64,000 bases of DNA from the NCBI RefSeq assembly GCF_003480915.1, contig NZ_QUKD01000009.1, positions 228,898-292,897 of the forward strand, in the 5' to 3' direction. The DNA comes from Parabacteroides sp. TM07-1AC (lineage in GTDB: Bacteria > Bacteroidota > Bacteroidia > Bacteroidales > Tannerellaceae). A program made the position numbers and the translations under genes. Under the pieces are notes generated by a model that made no database searches, was not told the origin of the DNA, and saw only the letters and a program-made list of their open reading frames with translations. Positions 49,339-58,683 of this stretch are shown piece after piece; the first letter of the stretch is position 1; every line of letters begins with the position of its first letter.

Positions 49339-50678
49339 TGAACAGAAGAAGATCAATGCTATTTGCTTCTGGAATGATAGAGGTCACCCAGATGGTTGTA
49401 ATCAAATCATCGGAGATTTATACAATTCCTGTTGACACTGTTAAACTTGAAGTGTTTATAGTGGGTGCTGGTGGTGGAGGTGGTCTGCCTGCAGCATCCA
49501 CATCTTATGGTTCCTATACAGCTGGATATGCTGGGGAAGGTGGTGCAGTTGTATATCAGGAAAACATGCCATTCATTAAAGGAGAAGAAATAAATGTTGT
49601 GATCGGACAAGGTGGGAGTGCTGCAACAACAGCCAATAATGCGGGAAACAAAGGAGGTGATACATCTTTTGGAACTCTCATTGCATTGGGTGGTAATGGT
49701 GGAACTGCCGGAACAAATTCATCGCCATCAATCGGGAGTGATGGAACAGCTTGTCCATTTGGAGATATAGAATCGGAAGCTATTACGTCTTCTGATTTAT
49801 TTGGAGCAAATGGTGGAGATGGAAGTACTACCACTACGGCTAATGTAGGAGGGAATACTGGCGCAGGAAAAGGGGCTAATCGTTCTACAGCTGCTGCTAA
49901 TGCTGCTTTTTACGGTGCTGGTGGTGGAGGTGGCACTATTTATAGAACTTTTAGTAATACGATAAGAAATCCAGGATTAGGATATCAGGGTATTGTTATA
50001 TTGAAAGTTACCCGTATGATAAAAGAAAGTGAAATACCCCTTGTTGAAAAATTTGAGATAATCACTGATATATCTCGGACCTCTTGGACTGTGCCTGACA
50101 ATACAAAAAAAATAGACATCTTTATAGTAGGTGGCGGAGGTGGTGGTGACGGTTCAAACTCTGTAAACACTAATGGAGACTGGGTCAGTGGTGGCGGAGG
50201 TGGAGAAGTATTATATGTAGAAGATATTTCTTTCACAAAAAATCAAATATTTGAATTATCAGTTGGGGATTGGACTGCTTTATCGTATGGTGGTGAAAAA
50301 GGAAACCCAACAACATTTGGAGAATATACTGTAGCAGGAGGAGAAGCGGGAAAAGAAAGCAATGGTGGATATCCTTATACCAAAGATGGTACACTTTGTC
50401 CTTTTGGAGACTTATCTCATATAGACCCGGAATTGACTGCAACAACAAAATATGCGGCAACCGGTGGTTATGTAAGATATTCTAATGGTGAATTGCAGGG
50501 ATATTCAGGTAATAAAACCGGCGGAGGTGGTGGCAGTATTAAGGGCAATGCCGGAAATGGTACATTCTATGGATCCGGTGGCGGTGGCATGGGAGTTTCT
50601 AGCGGCCAGTTTTCTCGTCCCGGAAGAGGGTGTCAGGGTATAATAATAATCCGATATTATGTAAAATCCTTTGAATAA
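49338..50678 (+). CDS. Glycine-rich tandem-domain fibre tip protein
   Basis: The 446-residue protein is a duplication: two Gly-rich domains each start with a (K)-(I/L)-(D/E)-V/I-F-I-V-G-x-GGGGG motif (KLEVFIVGAGGGGG near 36, KKIDIFIVGGGGGGDG near 257) and each contain polyglycine runs and a TLCPFGD/TACPFGD element. Glycine-rich sandwich tips of this kind occur at phage tail-fibre ends and bind receptors. It is coupled to the collagen-like fibre gene, and the pair could be replaced as a unit. Confidence 0.75.
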   Translation: MNRRRSMLFASGMIEVTQMVVIKSSEIYTIPVDTVKLEVFIVGAGGGGGLPAASTSYGSYTAGYAGEGGAVVYQENMPFIKGEEINVVIGQGGSAATTANNAGNKGGDTSFGTLIALGGNGGTAGTNSSPSIGSDGTACPFGDIESEAITSSDLFGANGGDGSTTTTANVGGNTGAGKGANRSTAAANAAFYGAGGGGGTIYRTFSNTIRNPGLGYQGIVILKVTRMIKESEIPLVEKFEIITDISRTSWTVPDNTKKIDIFIVGGGGGGDGSNSVNTNGDWVSGGGGGEVLYVEDISFTKNQIFELSVGDWTALSYGGEKGNPTTFGEYTVAGGEAGKESNGGYPYTKDGTLCPFGDLSHIDPELTATTKYAATGGYVRYSNGELQGYSGNKTGGGGGSIKGNAGNGTFYGSGGGGMGVSSGQFSRPGRGCQGIIIIRYYVKSFE

Positions 50679-50732
50679 AGTCTAATTATAGGATCTAATT
50701 AGTAGGAGTATCAAATATAAAAAATTAGAGGT

Positions 50733-53552
50733 ATGGCGGATAATAAAGAACAAGTAATATTAGAAGTAGTTATTAAAAATGATGCAGCATCGAAACGGCT
50801 CAAGGAGAATAAGCAGGATATTGCGGAACTTCGGGAAGAACAAGCCCTGTTGAATAAAACGACACTGGAAGGAAAGGAAGCCTATAAACAGTATGAAGAT
50901 GAAATAAAGAATCTGAGGAAACATAATGTACTGTTAAATCAAGAGATCAGGAACAATAATAAATCAATAGAGGACCAGGAAGGCAGTTTGCAATCTATGC
51001 GCGCTGAACTTTCCCGGCTGAATAAGGTATATGTGAATCTAAGCCAAATCGAAAGAGAATCAGCGAAAGGACGTGATTTGCAGAAGAAAATTAAAACTCT
51101 CAATGATGAAATTAAAACAACGGAACAAGGTTTAGGTGACTTTCGTCGTTCTGTTGGTGGATATGAGGAAGCGATTAAAACGGCCGCTGATGAAACCGGC
51201 CTGTTTTCAAAAGTGAATAGTTCTCTGAAAAGTGTAATTACCCCTTTTCAGCCCCTATACAAAAAGGTACGGCAAGAGGTCGGTTTACTTACTACCGATT
51301 ATAAATTGAACTCTGCTGCTACAACTCAAATGTCTGGAGCCCAAAAAGCGGCTGCCATATCTTCAAATCTACTTTCTACGGGGCTGAAAATTTTGAAGAT
51401 TGCCCTTATCAGTACCGGAATCGGTGCGATCGTTGTCGCGCTGGGTTCTCTTGTCGCTTATTTGACAAAAACACAGAAGGGAACTGAGTTACTGAGTAAT
51501 GTCATGGCCGGATTGGGAGCAGCTATTAATGTTATAATTGATCGGGTTGCCAAATTTGGAGGTGCATTGGTTAAAGTATTCTCTGGTGACTTAAAAGGGG
51601 CAGCTCAAGATATGAAAGCGACCTTTGCCGGGATTGGTGATGAATTACAGCGTGAAATAAAACTAGCTTATGAGTTGAACGATATCAGTCAGCAGTTGGA
51701 AAAGCAGGAAGTAATGTTGAATATGCAGCGTGCAGCTGGGCGGAAAGAGATTGAACGGCTAAAAATGATTTCCGATGATACAACAAAATCGACCAAAGAA
51801 CGTATTGCAGCAGCAAAACAGGCTAGTGAAATAGAACAAGCCGATATGAAGCAACAGATCGAACTCGGGGAAAAGAAGTTGGCTAATTTGTTAGGTCAGA
51901 AAGAAGTCACTCAGGAAGTTCGGGATATGTTAGAAGCTGTTTCTAGTGGGTCTATGAAAGCCGATGATGCTATATCTAAACTTGGTCTTTCCGAGAGTAC
52001 AATATCTGATTTGAGAGAGTTTTCAGATTTGTTTCAAAATGTAGTAGACAAACAACGTGATAGTTATACGAAACAGATTGAACTTCAGAATAAGACAAAT
52101 TCCATAACAAAAGAGAGTTCAAAAAAGGCCCTGGAGATAAAAAAGCAACAGCAGGCTAAAGAATTAGAGTTGAGCCGTCAGGCTGAAGATGCAGCTTTAT
52201 CTTTAGTTAAAGAAGGGATAGAAAAACAGAGACAAACGGTAAATGTTCAGTATGATCGACAGATCGAAGATTTGAAACGCAAGCTCAGTACTGAAAAGAA
52301 TTTAACTGATGCAGCAAAGAAAGCGTTGAATGATTCTATAATTCTGGCTGAAGAGAAGCGTGACGCAGATTTGAAGAAATTATCTGATGATTCTATCCAG
52401 GTTCAGATAAAAAAAGAAACTAAACGTATTCAGTTACAACTTGCTGCGGTTAAAGCAGGAACAGAACAGGAACATAATCTCCGTCTTTCTCTGATTGAGC
52501 AGAACCGACAGGCTGAGCTTGCTGCTAATTTGTTGCTGGCTGAAGAGCTTCGGCAATCGGAAGCCAATATAAATGCCGCATATAACAAACAGGTTGCAGA
52601 TGAAAATAAAGCTTTTCGGAAAGAGCAATTTGACAAACAAATAGATATGCTTAAACTAGAATGGGAGAACCGGCTGCTACAGGTTCGTGAGGGTTCTTTG
52701 GAAGAGCATAACATAAAGATTCAACAAGCACAGTCAGAATATGATGCTTTAGTGAATATGGATGCTCAGGCAAAGGCGACTATGTTTAAAACTGAAGAGG
52801 ATTACGTGAACGCTGTATTAAGATTACGTGCTAAGATTGCGGAAAGCACAAAACAGATGAATGAAGACTTGGAGAAAGATGCTAGAGATAAACGGGCAGC
52901 CATCGCTTCTATTGTTGGATCATTAGGGAGCGTATTGGGTAGTATAGCGGATGACAATATCGCATTACTAGCGCTAACTAAAACTTTAGCTATTGCAGAA
53001 GTAATGCTAAATCAAGGTGTTGCGCTTTCAAGAGCAGCTTCCAGTACTAAAGGCATTACTACATGGGATTATCTTGCATCTTTAGCGACTGTGATAGCTG
53101 CTGTTACCGCTCAGTTTGCTTCAATCAAGAGTTCTGTAAACAAAGTGGAGACAAATGTTAAGGCACCAAGTTTGGAGACATCAAAATATGCAGATGGTGG
53201 CGATATTGTTGGTCCATCCCATGCAAATGGAGGTGTTAAGATTGAGGCAGAGGGGGGTGAAGCTATAATTAACAAGCGATCTATGTCTAATCCCTTACTG
53301 CGTTCTATCGCTAGCGCGGTAAATGTAGCTGGTGGCGGTGTTCCTTTCTCCAATGCAATAAAAGCGATATCTTTTTCAGAACGTTCTCAAATTCAACAAG
53401 GAGTAGCGATAGGAAATCTTGATTTAAGTGAAGATTGTATAAACAACATAGCTAAAGCTGTCGCTTCGATGCCGGCACCCGTTGTTAGTGTTGTTGAGTT
53501 TACAGAGGTACAAGATAGAGTGAAAATGATCCAAAATAATTCTACTATATGA
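50733..53552 (+). CDS. Tape measure protein
   Basis: The 939-residue protein has an N-terminal coiled coil (about 1-150, KENKQDIAELREEQALLNKTT), a hydrophobic stretch near 205-270 (ILKIALISTGIGAIVVALGSLVAYL), long central coils rich in Lys, Gln and Glu, and a second hydrophobic block near 725-800. This is the standard TMP plan. It sets tail length; at about 0.15 nm per residue it predicts a tail near 140 nm. No lytic-transglycosylase domain is visible. It overlaps the next small gene by four bases. Confidence 0.9.
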   Translation: MADNKEQVILEVVIKNDAASKRLKENKQDIAELREEQALLNKTTLEGKEAYKQYEDEIKNLRKHNVLLNQEIRNNNKSIEDQEGSLQSMRAELSRLNKVYVNLSQIERESAKGRDLQKKIKTLNDEIKTTEQGLGDFRRSVGGYEEAIKTAADETGLFSKVNSSLKSVITPFQPLYKKVRQEVGLLTTDYKLNSAATTQMSGAQKAAAISSNLLSTGLKILKIALISTGIGAIVVALGSLVAYLTKTQKGTELLSNVMAGLGAAINVIIDRVAKFGGALVKVFSGDLKGAAQDMKATFAGIGDELQREIKLAYELNDISQQLEKQEVMLNMQRAAGRKEIERLKMISDDTTKSTKERIAAAKQASEIEQADMKQQIELGEKKLANLLGQKEVTQEVRDMLEAVSSGSMKADDAISKLGLSESTISDLREFSDLFQNVVDKQRDSYTKQIELQNKTNSITKESSKKALEIKKQQQAKELELSRQAEDAALSLVKEGIEKQRQTVNVQYDRQIEDLKRKLSTEKNLTDAAKKALNDSIILAEEKRDADLKKLSDDSIQVQIKKETKRIQLQLAAVKAGTEQEHNLRLSLIEQNRQAELAANLLLAEELRQSEANINAAYNKQVADENKAFRKEQFDKQIDMLKLEWENRLLQVREGSLEEHNIKIQQAQSEYDALVNMDAQAKATMFKTEEDYVNAVLRLRAKIAESTKQMNEDLEKDARDKRAAIASIVGSLGSVLGSIADDNIALLALTKTLAIAEVMLNQGVALSRAASSTKGITTWDYLASLATVIAAVTAQFASIKSSVNKVETNVKAPSLETSKYADGGDIVGPSHANGGVKIEAEGGEAIINKRSMSNPLLRSIASAVNVAGGGVPFSNAIKAISFSERSQIQQGVAIGNLDLSEDCINNIAKAVASMPAPVVSVVEFTEVQDRVKMIQNNSTI

Positions 53553-53776
53553 AAGTTCATGAAATATTAGCCTTTAATAAGGAGTTATTAGAAAAACTCT
53601 ATTCTGCTGGTTTGAATACATCTGATTTTTTACATGTCGATCTTTATAATGAGTATGCCCGGCTAAAAAGGGATGGATTGAAAAAGGCTTATATTGTTTC
53701 TTTCCTTTCCGATCAGTATAATATGAGTGAACGAAAAGTGTATCAAGTTATTTCTAAGATGGAACGCTCAGTTTAA
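53549..53776 (+). CDS. Small helix-turn-helix-like phage protein
   Basis: The 75-residue protein begins MKVHEILAFNKELLEKLYSAG and ends KKAYIVSFLSDQYNMSERKVYQVISKMERSV, which fits a sigma-factor-like helix-turn-helix (SDQYNMSERKVYQVI). It is the last gene before the strong terminator at 53799. It might regulate the late genes, but that is inferred. Confidence 0.55.
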   Translation: MKVHEILAFNKELLEKLYSAGLNTSDFLHVDLYNEYARLKRDGLKKAYIVSFLSDQYNMSERKVYQVISKMERSV

Positions 53777-53798
53777 TCTCTGTATTATTTATTTCATA

Positions 53799-53830
53799 GG
53801 CTGTATCGTTTTATCGGTATGGCCTTTTTT
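53799..53830 (+). terminator. Strong terminator between the tail and capsid modules
   Basis: GGCTGTATCG at 53799-53808 pairs with CGGTATGGCC at 53815-53824 over 10 bp (with G-U pairs) across the loop TTTTAT, and is followed by TTTTTT. It ends the tail operon. A new promoter lies about 65 bases later. Confidence 0.85.
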
Positions 53831-53893
53831 ATTACTGCAAAATATGTGCAGTGCTTTTTCATTTTATTTTCTCTTATAATATACAATATGATA

Positions 53894-53901
53894 TAAATTT
53901 G
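53894..53901 (+). promoter_or_regulatory. Promoter (-7 box) of the capsid module
   Basis: TAAATTTG is an exact TAnnTTTG match 21 bases before the protease start (53922). No -33 TTTG lies at the normal distance. With the terminator at 53799 it shows that the capsid-to-lysis genes form a separate transcription unit. Confidence 0.55.
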
Positions 53902-53921
53902 CACAAAAAGATATTTTAAAT

Positions 53922-55073
53922 ATGGCGGTATTAAAGATTCACAGCGATATAGTAGATGAAGAGACAAGGCAAATGAACTTGTTTTGGATCGGAGTGGACG
54001 GAACTTCCTTTGATTCCGTCGATGCTTTCATTGAAAGTATTCCGGAAGACGATAACAATATAGAGTTACGATTGAATTGTCGTGGTGGTAATTGTATGGA
54101 GGGGTGGACCATTTATGATAAGTTACGTTCAACGGGTAAAGAAATAACTGCCATTATTGAAGGTAAATGTGCATCTATGGCTTCTGTCCTTTTGTTGGCC
54201 GCTCCTAAAGAACGACGTTACGCCTATCAGAATGCTACACTATTGATACATAATCCTTATATCCCACCTTACACTTTGGCAGATGCTTATGATGCAGAAG
54301 ATTTGCGACGTATGGCGGAGGACTTAGAGGCCGAAACGACAAAGATCGTGAATCTATACGTTGATCGTACCGGCTCCGAGGAAGATGTACTGCGTGCCCT
54401 TATGGCGGAGGATAAATTTGTTGATATGGATAAAGCAAAGGAATTAGGCTTTATATCCGAGGTGAAGCCTCCTATATCCGCAAAGGAAAAGCAACCAAAG
54501 AAATGGAATCACTCAAAAACAAATAATATGAATCAAGAAAAAAAAGTAACAGTAGCACAGGCTTTTCAAATGCTAGGAGTAGCATTAGGAGTCGTTAAAG
54601 CTCCGATTGTCAGTCTTGATCTGTCAACGGCAGACGGAAGTACTTTAACAGTAGAACGTGAAGACGGGGAACCACAGGTCGGTGATACAGCATCCCCGGA
54701 CGGAGAACATCTTATGCCGGATGGAAGTACAATCGTCGTAGAAGGTGGAGTAATAACAGAAATCCGCGATCCGGAAGAGGAAAATAATAATGACGAATTG
54801 GATGCTGCCAATGCGCGAATAGCGGAATTGGAAGCTGAACTAACGTCTTTGCGTGCTCAGGCTAAAAGCCAGGACGAACTTGTAATTTTGAATAAGGTCA
54901 AAACTATGGGAGGTTTGGAAGGCTTGAAGAAAATTGCAAGTAGCTATGTTCCTGATGCGCGAGGTTTCCATGGCAATCAAGGTGGACAGGGCGGAAACAG
55001 TGATCCGGTTTCTCTGATTGATAAAAAACTGGCCGAAAAACGTGATGCCCGTAAAAAGAAGTTTAACAGATAA
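53922..55073 (+). CDS. ClpP-like prohead protease fused to a scaffold-like tail
   Basis: The first 190 residues are a ClpP-type phage protease: LRLNCRGGNCMEGWTIYD (oxyanion strand), GKCASMAS with catalytic Ser85, LLIHNPY with His110, and an acidic residue near 160. The remaining 190 residues are Glu/Ala/Gln-rich with coiled segments (AANARIAELEAELTSLRAQ), typical of a scaffold. An in-frame ATG at 54528-54530 (residue 203, after a TAATAAT-like leader) could make the scaffold alone, as lambda C/Nu3 does. It should clear the scaffold during capsid maturation. Confidence 0.88.
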   Translation: MAVLKIHSDIVDEETRQMNLFWIGVDGTSFDSVDAFIESIPEDDNNIELRLNCRGGNCMEGWTIYDKLRSTGKEITAIIEGKCASMASVLLLAAPKERRYAYQNATLLIHNPYIPPYTLADAYDAEDLRRMAEDLEAETTKIVNLYVDRTGSEEDVLRALMAEDKFVDMDKAKELGFISEVKPPISAKEKQPKKWNHSKTNNMNQEKKVTVAQAFQMLGVALGVVKAPIVSLDLSTADGSTLTVEREDGEPQVGDTASPDGEHLMPDGSTIVVEGGVITEIRDPEEENNNDELDAANARIAELEAELTSLRAQAKSQDELVILNKVKTMGGLEGLKKIASSYVPDARGFHGNQGGQGGNSDPVSLIDKKLAEKRDARKKKFNR

Positions 55074-55084
55074 AAAATGTTTGT

Positions 55085-56152
55085 ATGCCTAAGTTAGATT
55101 TTACAAAATTAACCCCGACAAATCATGCAATTGAGAGTTTGCGTGATTTGTTAAACATGACTGTGTTTCAGGATGAAAACTTGGAGCAGTTTATTACGTC
55201 AATGGGTAAAATAGTCCACGGTAAACGCCTTGGCTTCATTGGAGAAATGGAAGATGTCGGTAATGAGGGGGCCGGTTGTAATCCAACCTACAAATCAGTA
55301 GGTATTCCGGCTGCTGAAAAGCAGTGGGAACTAGGGGACTGGGAAATACCTTTGAATCTTTGCTATGAAGATTTGGAAGGAACGATCGCTGATTACTGTT
55401 TGAAAACTGGTACTGAAATTGGTGATCTTACATCTACGGAATACATGGATTACATTGTGTTACCCAAATTGGAAGAAGCCATGCGGAAAATGATGTGGCG
55501 TATTGCCTGGTATGGTGATAAAGACGCGAAAAATAACGCTGATGGAGGTGTGTTGACATCTGGTGTCGATTCAACTTTGTTTACGATGGCCGACGGTTTT
55601 TGGAAGCGTATTTTTGCTATTGCTGCCGGTAACTCTAATCAATATACAGAAATCTCAGCGAATGACACAGCATCTTATACCGCTCAGAATAGTGGATTAT
55701 ATACGAAAGGGGTTGCTACTTCCTTGTTTGAAAAAATCAGGAGAGATGCGGACGGACGTATTGAAGCTATGAACGGAGCCGCAATTTTCTGTACAAGATC
55801 TCTATCTGATGCTTTATCATGGGATGCAAAGCAATCTTATAACACAATTATGCCATGGCAAGTATTGTTTGATGGTTTGAAGATATCAGAGTGGGATGGT
55901 GTGAAAATTTATTCTATTTCGTTATTTGATAGGTTTACAAGTAAGTATCAAGATAACGGAACAAAGTTGAATTTACCGCATCGTGCTGTATATACTTCAC
56001 CCAGTCAGTTGCTCATGGGCTATCCGGGTAGTTCTGCTATTTCAGAACTTGATGTGTGGTTCGAACGTAAAGAACGTATGAACTATATCTATTCAACGGG
56101 TAAGATCGGTACTCTTATCAAAGAGGACGAACTGATTCATGCTGCTTATTAA
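55085..56152 (+). CDS. Major capsid protein
   Basis: The 355-residue protein follows the protease-scaffold by 11 bases, the usual place of the capsid gene. It has a mixed alpha-beta plan with GFIGEMEDVGNEGAGCNP, KLEEAMRKMMWRIAWYGDKDAK and a C-terminal KIGTLIKEDELIHAAY end. There is no homing or decoration domain. The family is not one I can name, but an HK97-like fold is expected from the linked ClpP protease. Confidence 0.8.
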   Translation: MPKLDFTKLTPTNHAIESLRDLLNMTVFQDENLEQFITSMGKIVHGKRLGFIGEMEDVGNEGAGCNPTYKSVGIPAAEKQWELGDWEIPLNLCYEDLEGTIADYCLKTGTEIGDLTSTEYMDYIVLPKLEEAMRKMMWRIAWYGDKDAKNNADGGVLTSGVDSTLFTMADGFWKRIFAIAAGNSNQYTEISANDTASYTAQNSGLYTKGVATSLFEKIRRDADGRIEAMNGAAIFCTRSLSDALSWDAKQSYNTIMPWQVLFDGLKISEWDGVKIYSISLFDRFTSKYQDNGTKLNLPHRAVYTSPSQLLMGYPGSSAISELDVWFERKERMNYIYSTGKIGTLIKEDELIHAAY

Positions 56153-56158
56153 TAATCC

Positions 56159-56180
56159 GGGGTATGGTATTCTGTACCCC
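56159..56180 (+). other. Stem-loop between capsid and tail-tube-like genes
   Basis: GGGGTA at 56159-56164 pairs with TACCCC at 56175-56180 across a 10-base loop. It is not followed by a T-run, so it may be a processing or attenuation hairpin that lowers downstream expression relative to capsid. Confidence 0.35.
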
Positions 56181-56197
56181 ATCAAATACTCATAGAT

Positions 56198-56788
56198 ATG
56201 GCAGATTGCGAAAGTTTAATTAAAAAAGATATTGATATCAACTGTGATACTCCGGTTACTCGTGGTTTGGAAGCTAATGCAGTAATCATTAATCGTTCGG
56301 ATATTGATTTTGCAAAAAGCGTGTTTGCTACAGGAAAAAGCAATGTTCTTGAGGCTCTTGTTTTGAAGACAGGAAAGAAAGGATATAAATGTTTCGTACC
56401 GGGTAAAACACCCTTTACCGGGACTAAAACAAGTCTGAATGTTGGAACCTATGTAAATACATTCAATAATGAGTTTGCAATTGTGATCCTTGACAACGGA
56501 CCGGAGACTAGCGAAAGCATTATTGATGGTTTGGCAAATGGGACGTTTGTAGTCGTTTATGAAAATAAACATAAAGGTACAACGAAAGATGCTGCATTCC
56601 AGGTTTCCGGTTTTTATCAGGGTATGACTGCAACGACATTGGAGAATGACAAATACAGTGAGGAAACTGAAGGAGGTTGGAAAGCTGTGTTGACAGAAGA
56701 ACGGGCCCCGAAATCAGGTTTATTCCTGCATAAAACTGATTATGAAACGACGAAGGCTTTGTTTGATAGTTTAATAGCAGCAGCTTAA
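56198..56788 (+). CDS. Tail-tube-like structural protein
   Basis: The 196-residue protein is beta-rich with a TSLNVGTYVNTFNNEFAIVILDNGPETSESIIDGLANGTFVVVYENKHKGTTKDAAFQVSGFYQGM core that matches tube-protein composition (few charged residues, many Thr/Gly). It begins MADCESLIKKDIDINCDTP. It lies between capsid and portal genes, an unusual place for a tube protein, so a capsid-decoration role is an alternative. Confidence 0.5.
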   Translation: MADCESLIKKDIDINCDTPVTRGLEANAVIINRSDIDFAKSVFATGKSNVLEALVLKTGKKGYKCFVPGKTPFTGTKTSLNVGTYVNTFNNEFAIVILDNGPETSESIIDGLANGTFVVVYENKHKGTTKDAAFQVSGFYQGMTATTLENDKYSEETEGGWKAVLTEERAPKSGLFLHKTDYETTKALFDSLIAAA

Positions 56789-56800
56789 TACTGTATAGGA

Positions 56801-57490
56801 ATGAGAGTGGATGAACTATTGACAAATGAAGTGATCGAGCGTTTTCGTCTTCGGAAAGAAACACCGCAAGAACGGGATACGCTCGTTTCTTTGGCTTCTA
56901 AAGCTCTATGTCGCAAAATATCCTACACTTGTAGGAACTGTTATTTTGATGCGTTGATGGAACTCGTCAACCTTTATAAAACTAATCGAATATTATTTGA
57001 GGAACGTATGAAAGAAAAAAGATATCAGATTGCCCGAGGTATGTGTATGCCTCTTGGCTTTGGTTCCAGTCGTATGATCGTGTACCAGAATTGTACGGAT
57101 GAGTTAGCGATCGAATTTTTGTCTTTGGATGAAAAAAACAGTAAGTATTTTGAACGTCTGCCTGATGGATGGAAGGATGATGTTGCAGAATATTTGGATA
57201 AGTTGTCAGGGAAAGAACATATTCCTGTTGAATTAACTCCTGCCGAATTGGATGCTATCGCCGATATGAAAAGAATGCTTATTGAAGGTATGACAAAAAG
57301 AGCTGTAAAGGAGCATTTTGTGACCTTTGATAAGGTTGGTGATGTAAAGGTTACGAAAAAGTATATTGATTCTTTACTGAAAGAGGCATCTGAACAATTG
57401 AAGGCAGAAAGTGAGAAGAAAACAGATGATCCGGGTAAAGATGGTGCATTGGAGAACGGAGAAAATCCGGATCAGACGGAAGTGGATTAA
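56801..57490 (+). CDS. Phage structural-region protein of unknown function
   Basis: The 229-residue protein is helical with CRKISYTCRNCYFDALMELVNLYKTNR near 40-65 (a Cys cluster), a globular middle, and a charged, coiled tail (DSLLKEASEQLKAESEKKTDDPG). It lies between the tube-like and portal genes. I do not recognise it. It might assist portal or capsid assembly. Confidence 0.5.
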   Translation: MRVDELLTNEVIERFRLRKETPQERDTLVSLASKALCRKISYTCRNCYFDALMELVNLYKTNRILFEERMKEKRYQIARGMCMPLGFGSSRMIVYQNCTDELAIEFLSLDEKNSKYFERLPDGWKDDVAEYLDKLSGKEHIPVELTPAELDAIADMKRMLIEGMTKRAVKEHFVTFDKVGDVKVTKKYIDSLLKEASEQLKAESEKKTDDPGKDGALENGENPDQTEVD

Positions 57491-57513
57491 TTGATACAAT
57501 AGACTTGTGAAAT

Positions 57514-58683
57514 ATGACAATTGATGAAGTAAAAATACCGAAAATACGTATTCCTGTAGCAGATGTAACCAACCTGGATATACAAAGTTATGGAAAGGGG
57601 AATAACTATCCTCAGATGATATTGCAGTTGTTGGGTGCTTCCAGTAATGCGAAAAGTTGTGTTGGTCGGTATGCAAAATTTATTAGAGGTGCAGGTTTCA
57701 AAGATTCCTTATTTTACAAGTCTATTGTCAATATGAAAGGCCAGACATGTGATACTTTGTTAAGACTCTGTTCTGATGATTTGGCAAAATTTGGTGGATT
57801 TGCTTTGCACATAAATTACAATCTTCTATGTGAGATTACCAGCGTTGAGCATATTCCTTTTGAAGACTGCCGTCTGGGTATTGATGATGATACCGGATAT
57901 ATAGCCCAAATTGGCATACACCCAGATTGGACCTGTTTGAAGGGAAAGAAAAAGATCAAGAAACCCAGTAAAAGTACTATTGCCTATACAGATGTGTTTA
58001 ATCCTAATCCCGACGTTGTACTATCTCAGATTGTGGCAGCAGGAGGTATTGAAGCCTATAAAGGTCAGACGTTATATGTGTCAAAAGATGGGTTCATGGT
58101 CTATCCATCTACCATTTACGACAGTGCCATTACTGATATAAGCACCGATGAAGGTTTGGCAAATGTTCGTTATCGTAATGTCCGGAGTAATTTTTTGCCG
58201 ATGGGTATGTTCGTTTATCCCAAAGGACAGAAAGTCATGGTAGAAGATAAAGATGGAAATTGGGTTGAAGGGACAGAATATCAGAATGGTTTTGATGCAG
58301 CGAAATTTAAAGATTTTCAAGGTGATTCCGAAGCATGTAAAATTTTAGGTGTAGGGCGTGAAGATGGAGACGATGTTCCTCAATTTGTCGAGTTCCCAAC
58401 CAAGAACTTCGATAAAGACTTTACTGTAACAAAGGATGCTGTAGCGGAGGAAATACATGCAGCGTTCAATCAGGAGGTATTTTACCGTATTCGTTCCGGT
58501 GCACTGGGGTTTTCAAACGACATTATTAATGATGCCTTTAACTTTTATAATGCTATGACGATCGACGAACGTGTCCTGATGGAACAAAGTTTCCGATCTG
58601 TGTTCTCACATTTTACATATCCGGTTAATCAAACAAACGACTATTCATTAATTCCTTTAAGTTATGAAGTCCAATCTGTTTAA
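57514..58683 (+). CDS. Portal protein
   Basis: The 389-residue protein has an N-terminal IQSYGKGNNYPQMILQLLGASSNAKSCVGRYAKFIRGAGF region, a wing-like beta domain with EHIPFEDCRLGIDDDTGYI, and a C-terminal stem-like part with VAEEIHAAFNQEVFYRIRSGALGFSNDIINDAFNFYNAMTIDERVLMEQSFRSVF, all typical of portal proteins. It forms the DNA entry ring. It lies after the capsid genes rather than next to terL, which is unusual. It overlaps the adaptor gene by 20 bases. Confidence 0.75.
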   Translation: MTIDEVKIPKIRIPVADVTNLDIQSYGKGNNYPQMILQLLGASSNAKSCVGRYAKFIRGAGFKDSLFYKSIVNMKGQTCDTLLRLCSDDLAKFGGFALHINYNLLCEITSVEHIPFEDCRLGIDDDTGYIAQIGIHPDWTCLKGKKKIKKPSKSTIAYTDVFNPNPDVVLSQIVAAGGIEAYKGQTLYVSKDGFMVYPSTIYDSAITDISTDEGLANVRYRNVRSNFLPMGMFVYPKGQKVMVEDKDGNWVEGTEYQNGFDAAKFKDFQGDSEACKILGVGREDGDDVPQFVEFPTKNFDKDFTVTKDAVAEEIHAAFNQEVFYRIRSGALGFSNDIINDAFNFYNAMTIDERVLMEQSFRSVFSHFTYPVNQTNDYSLIPLSYEVQSV

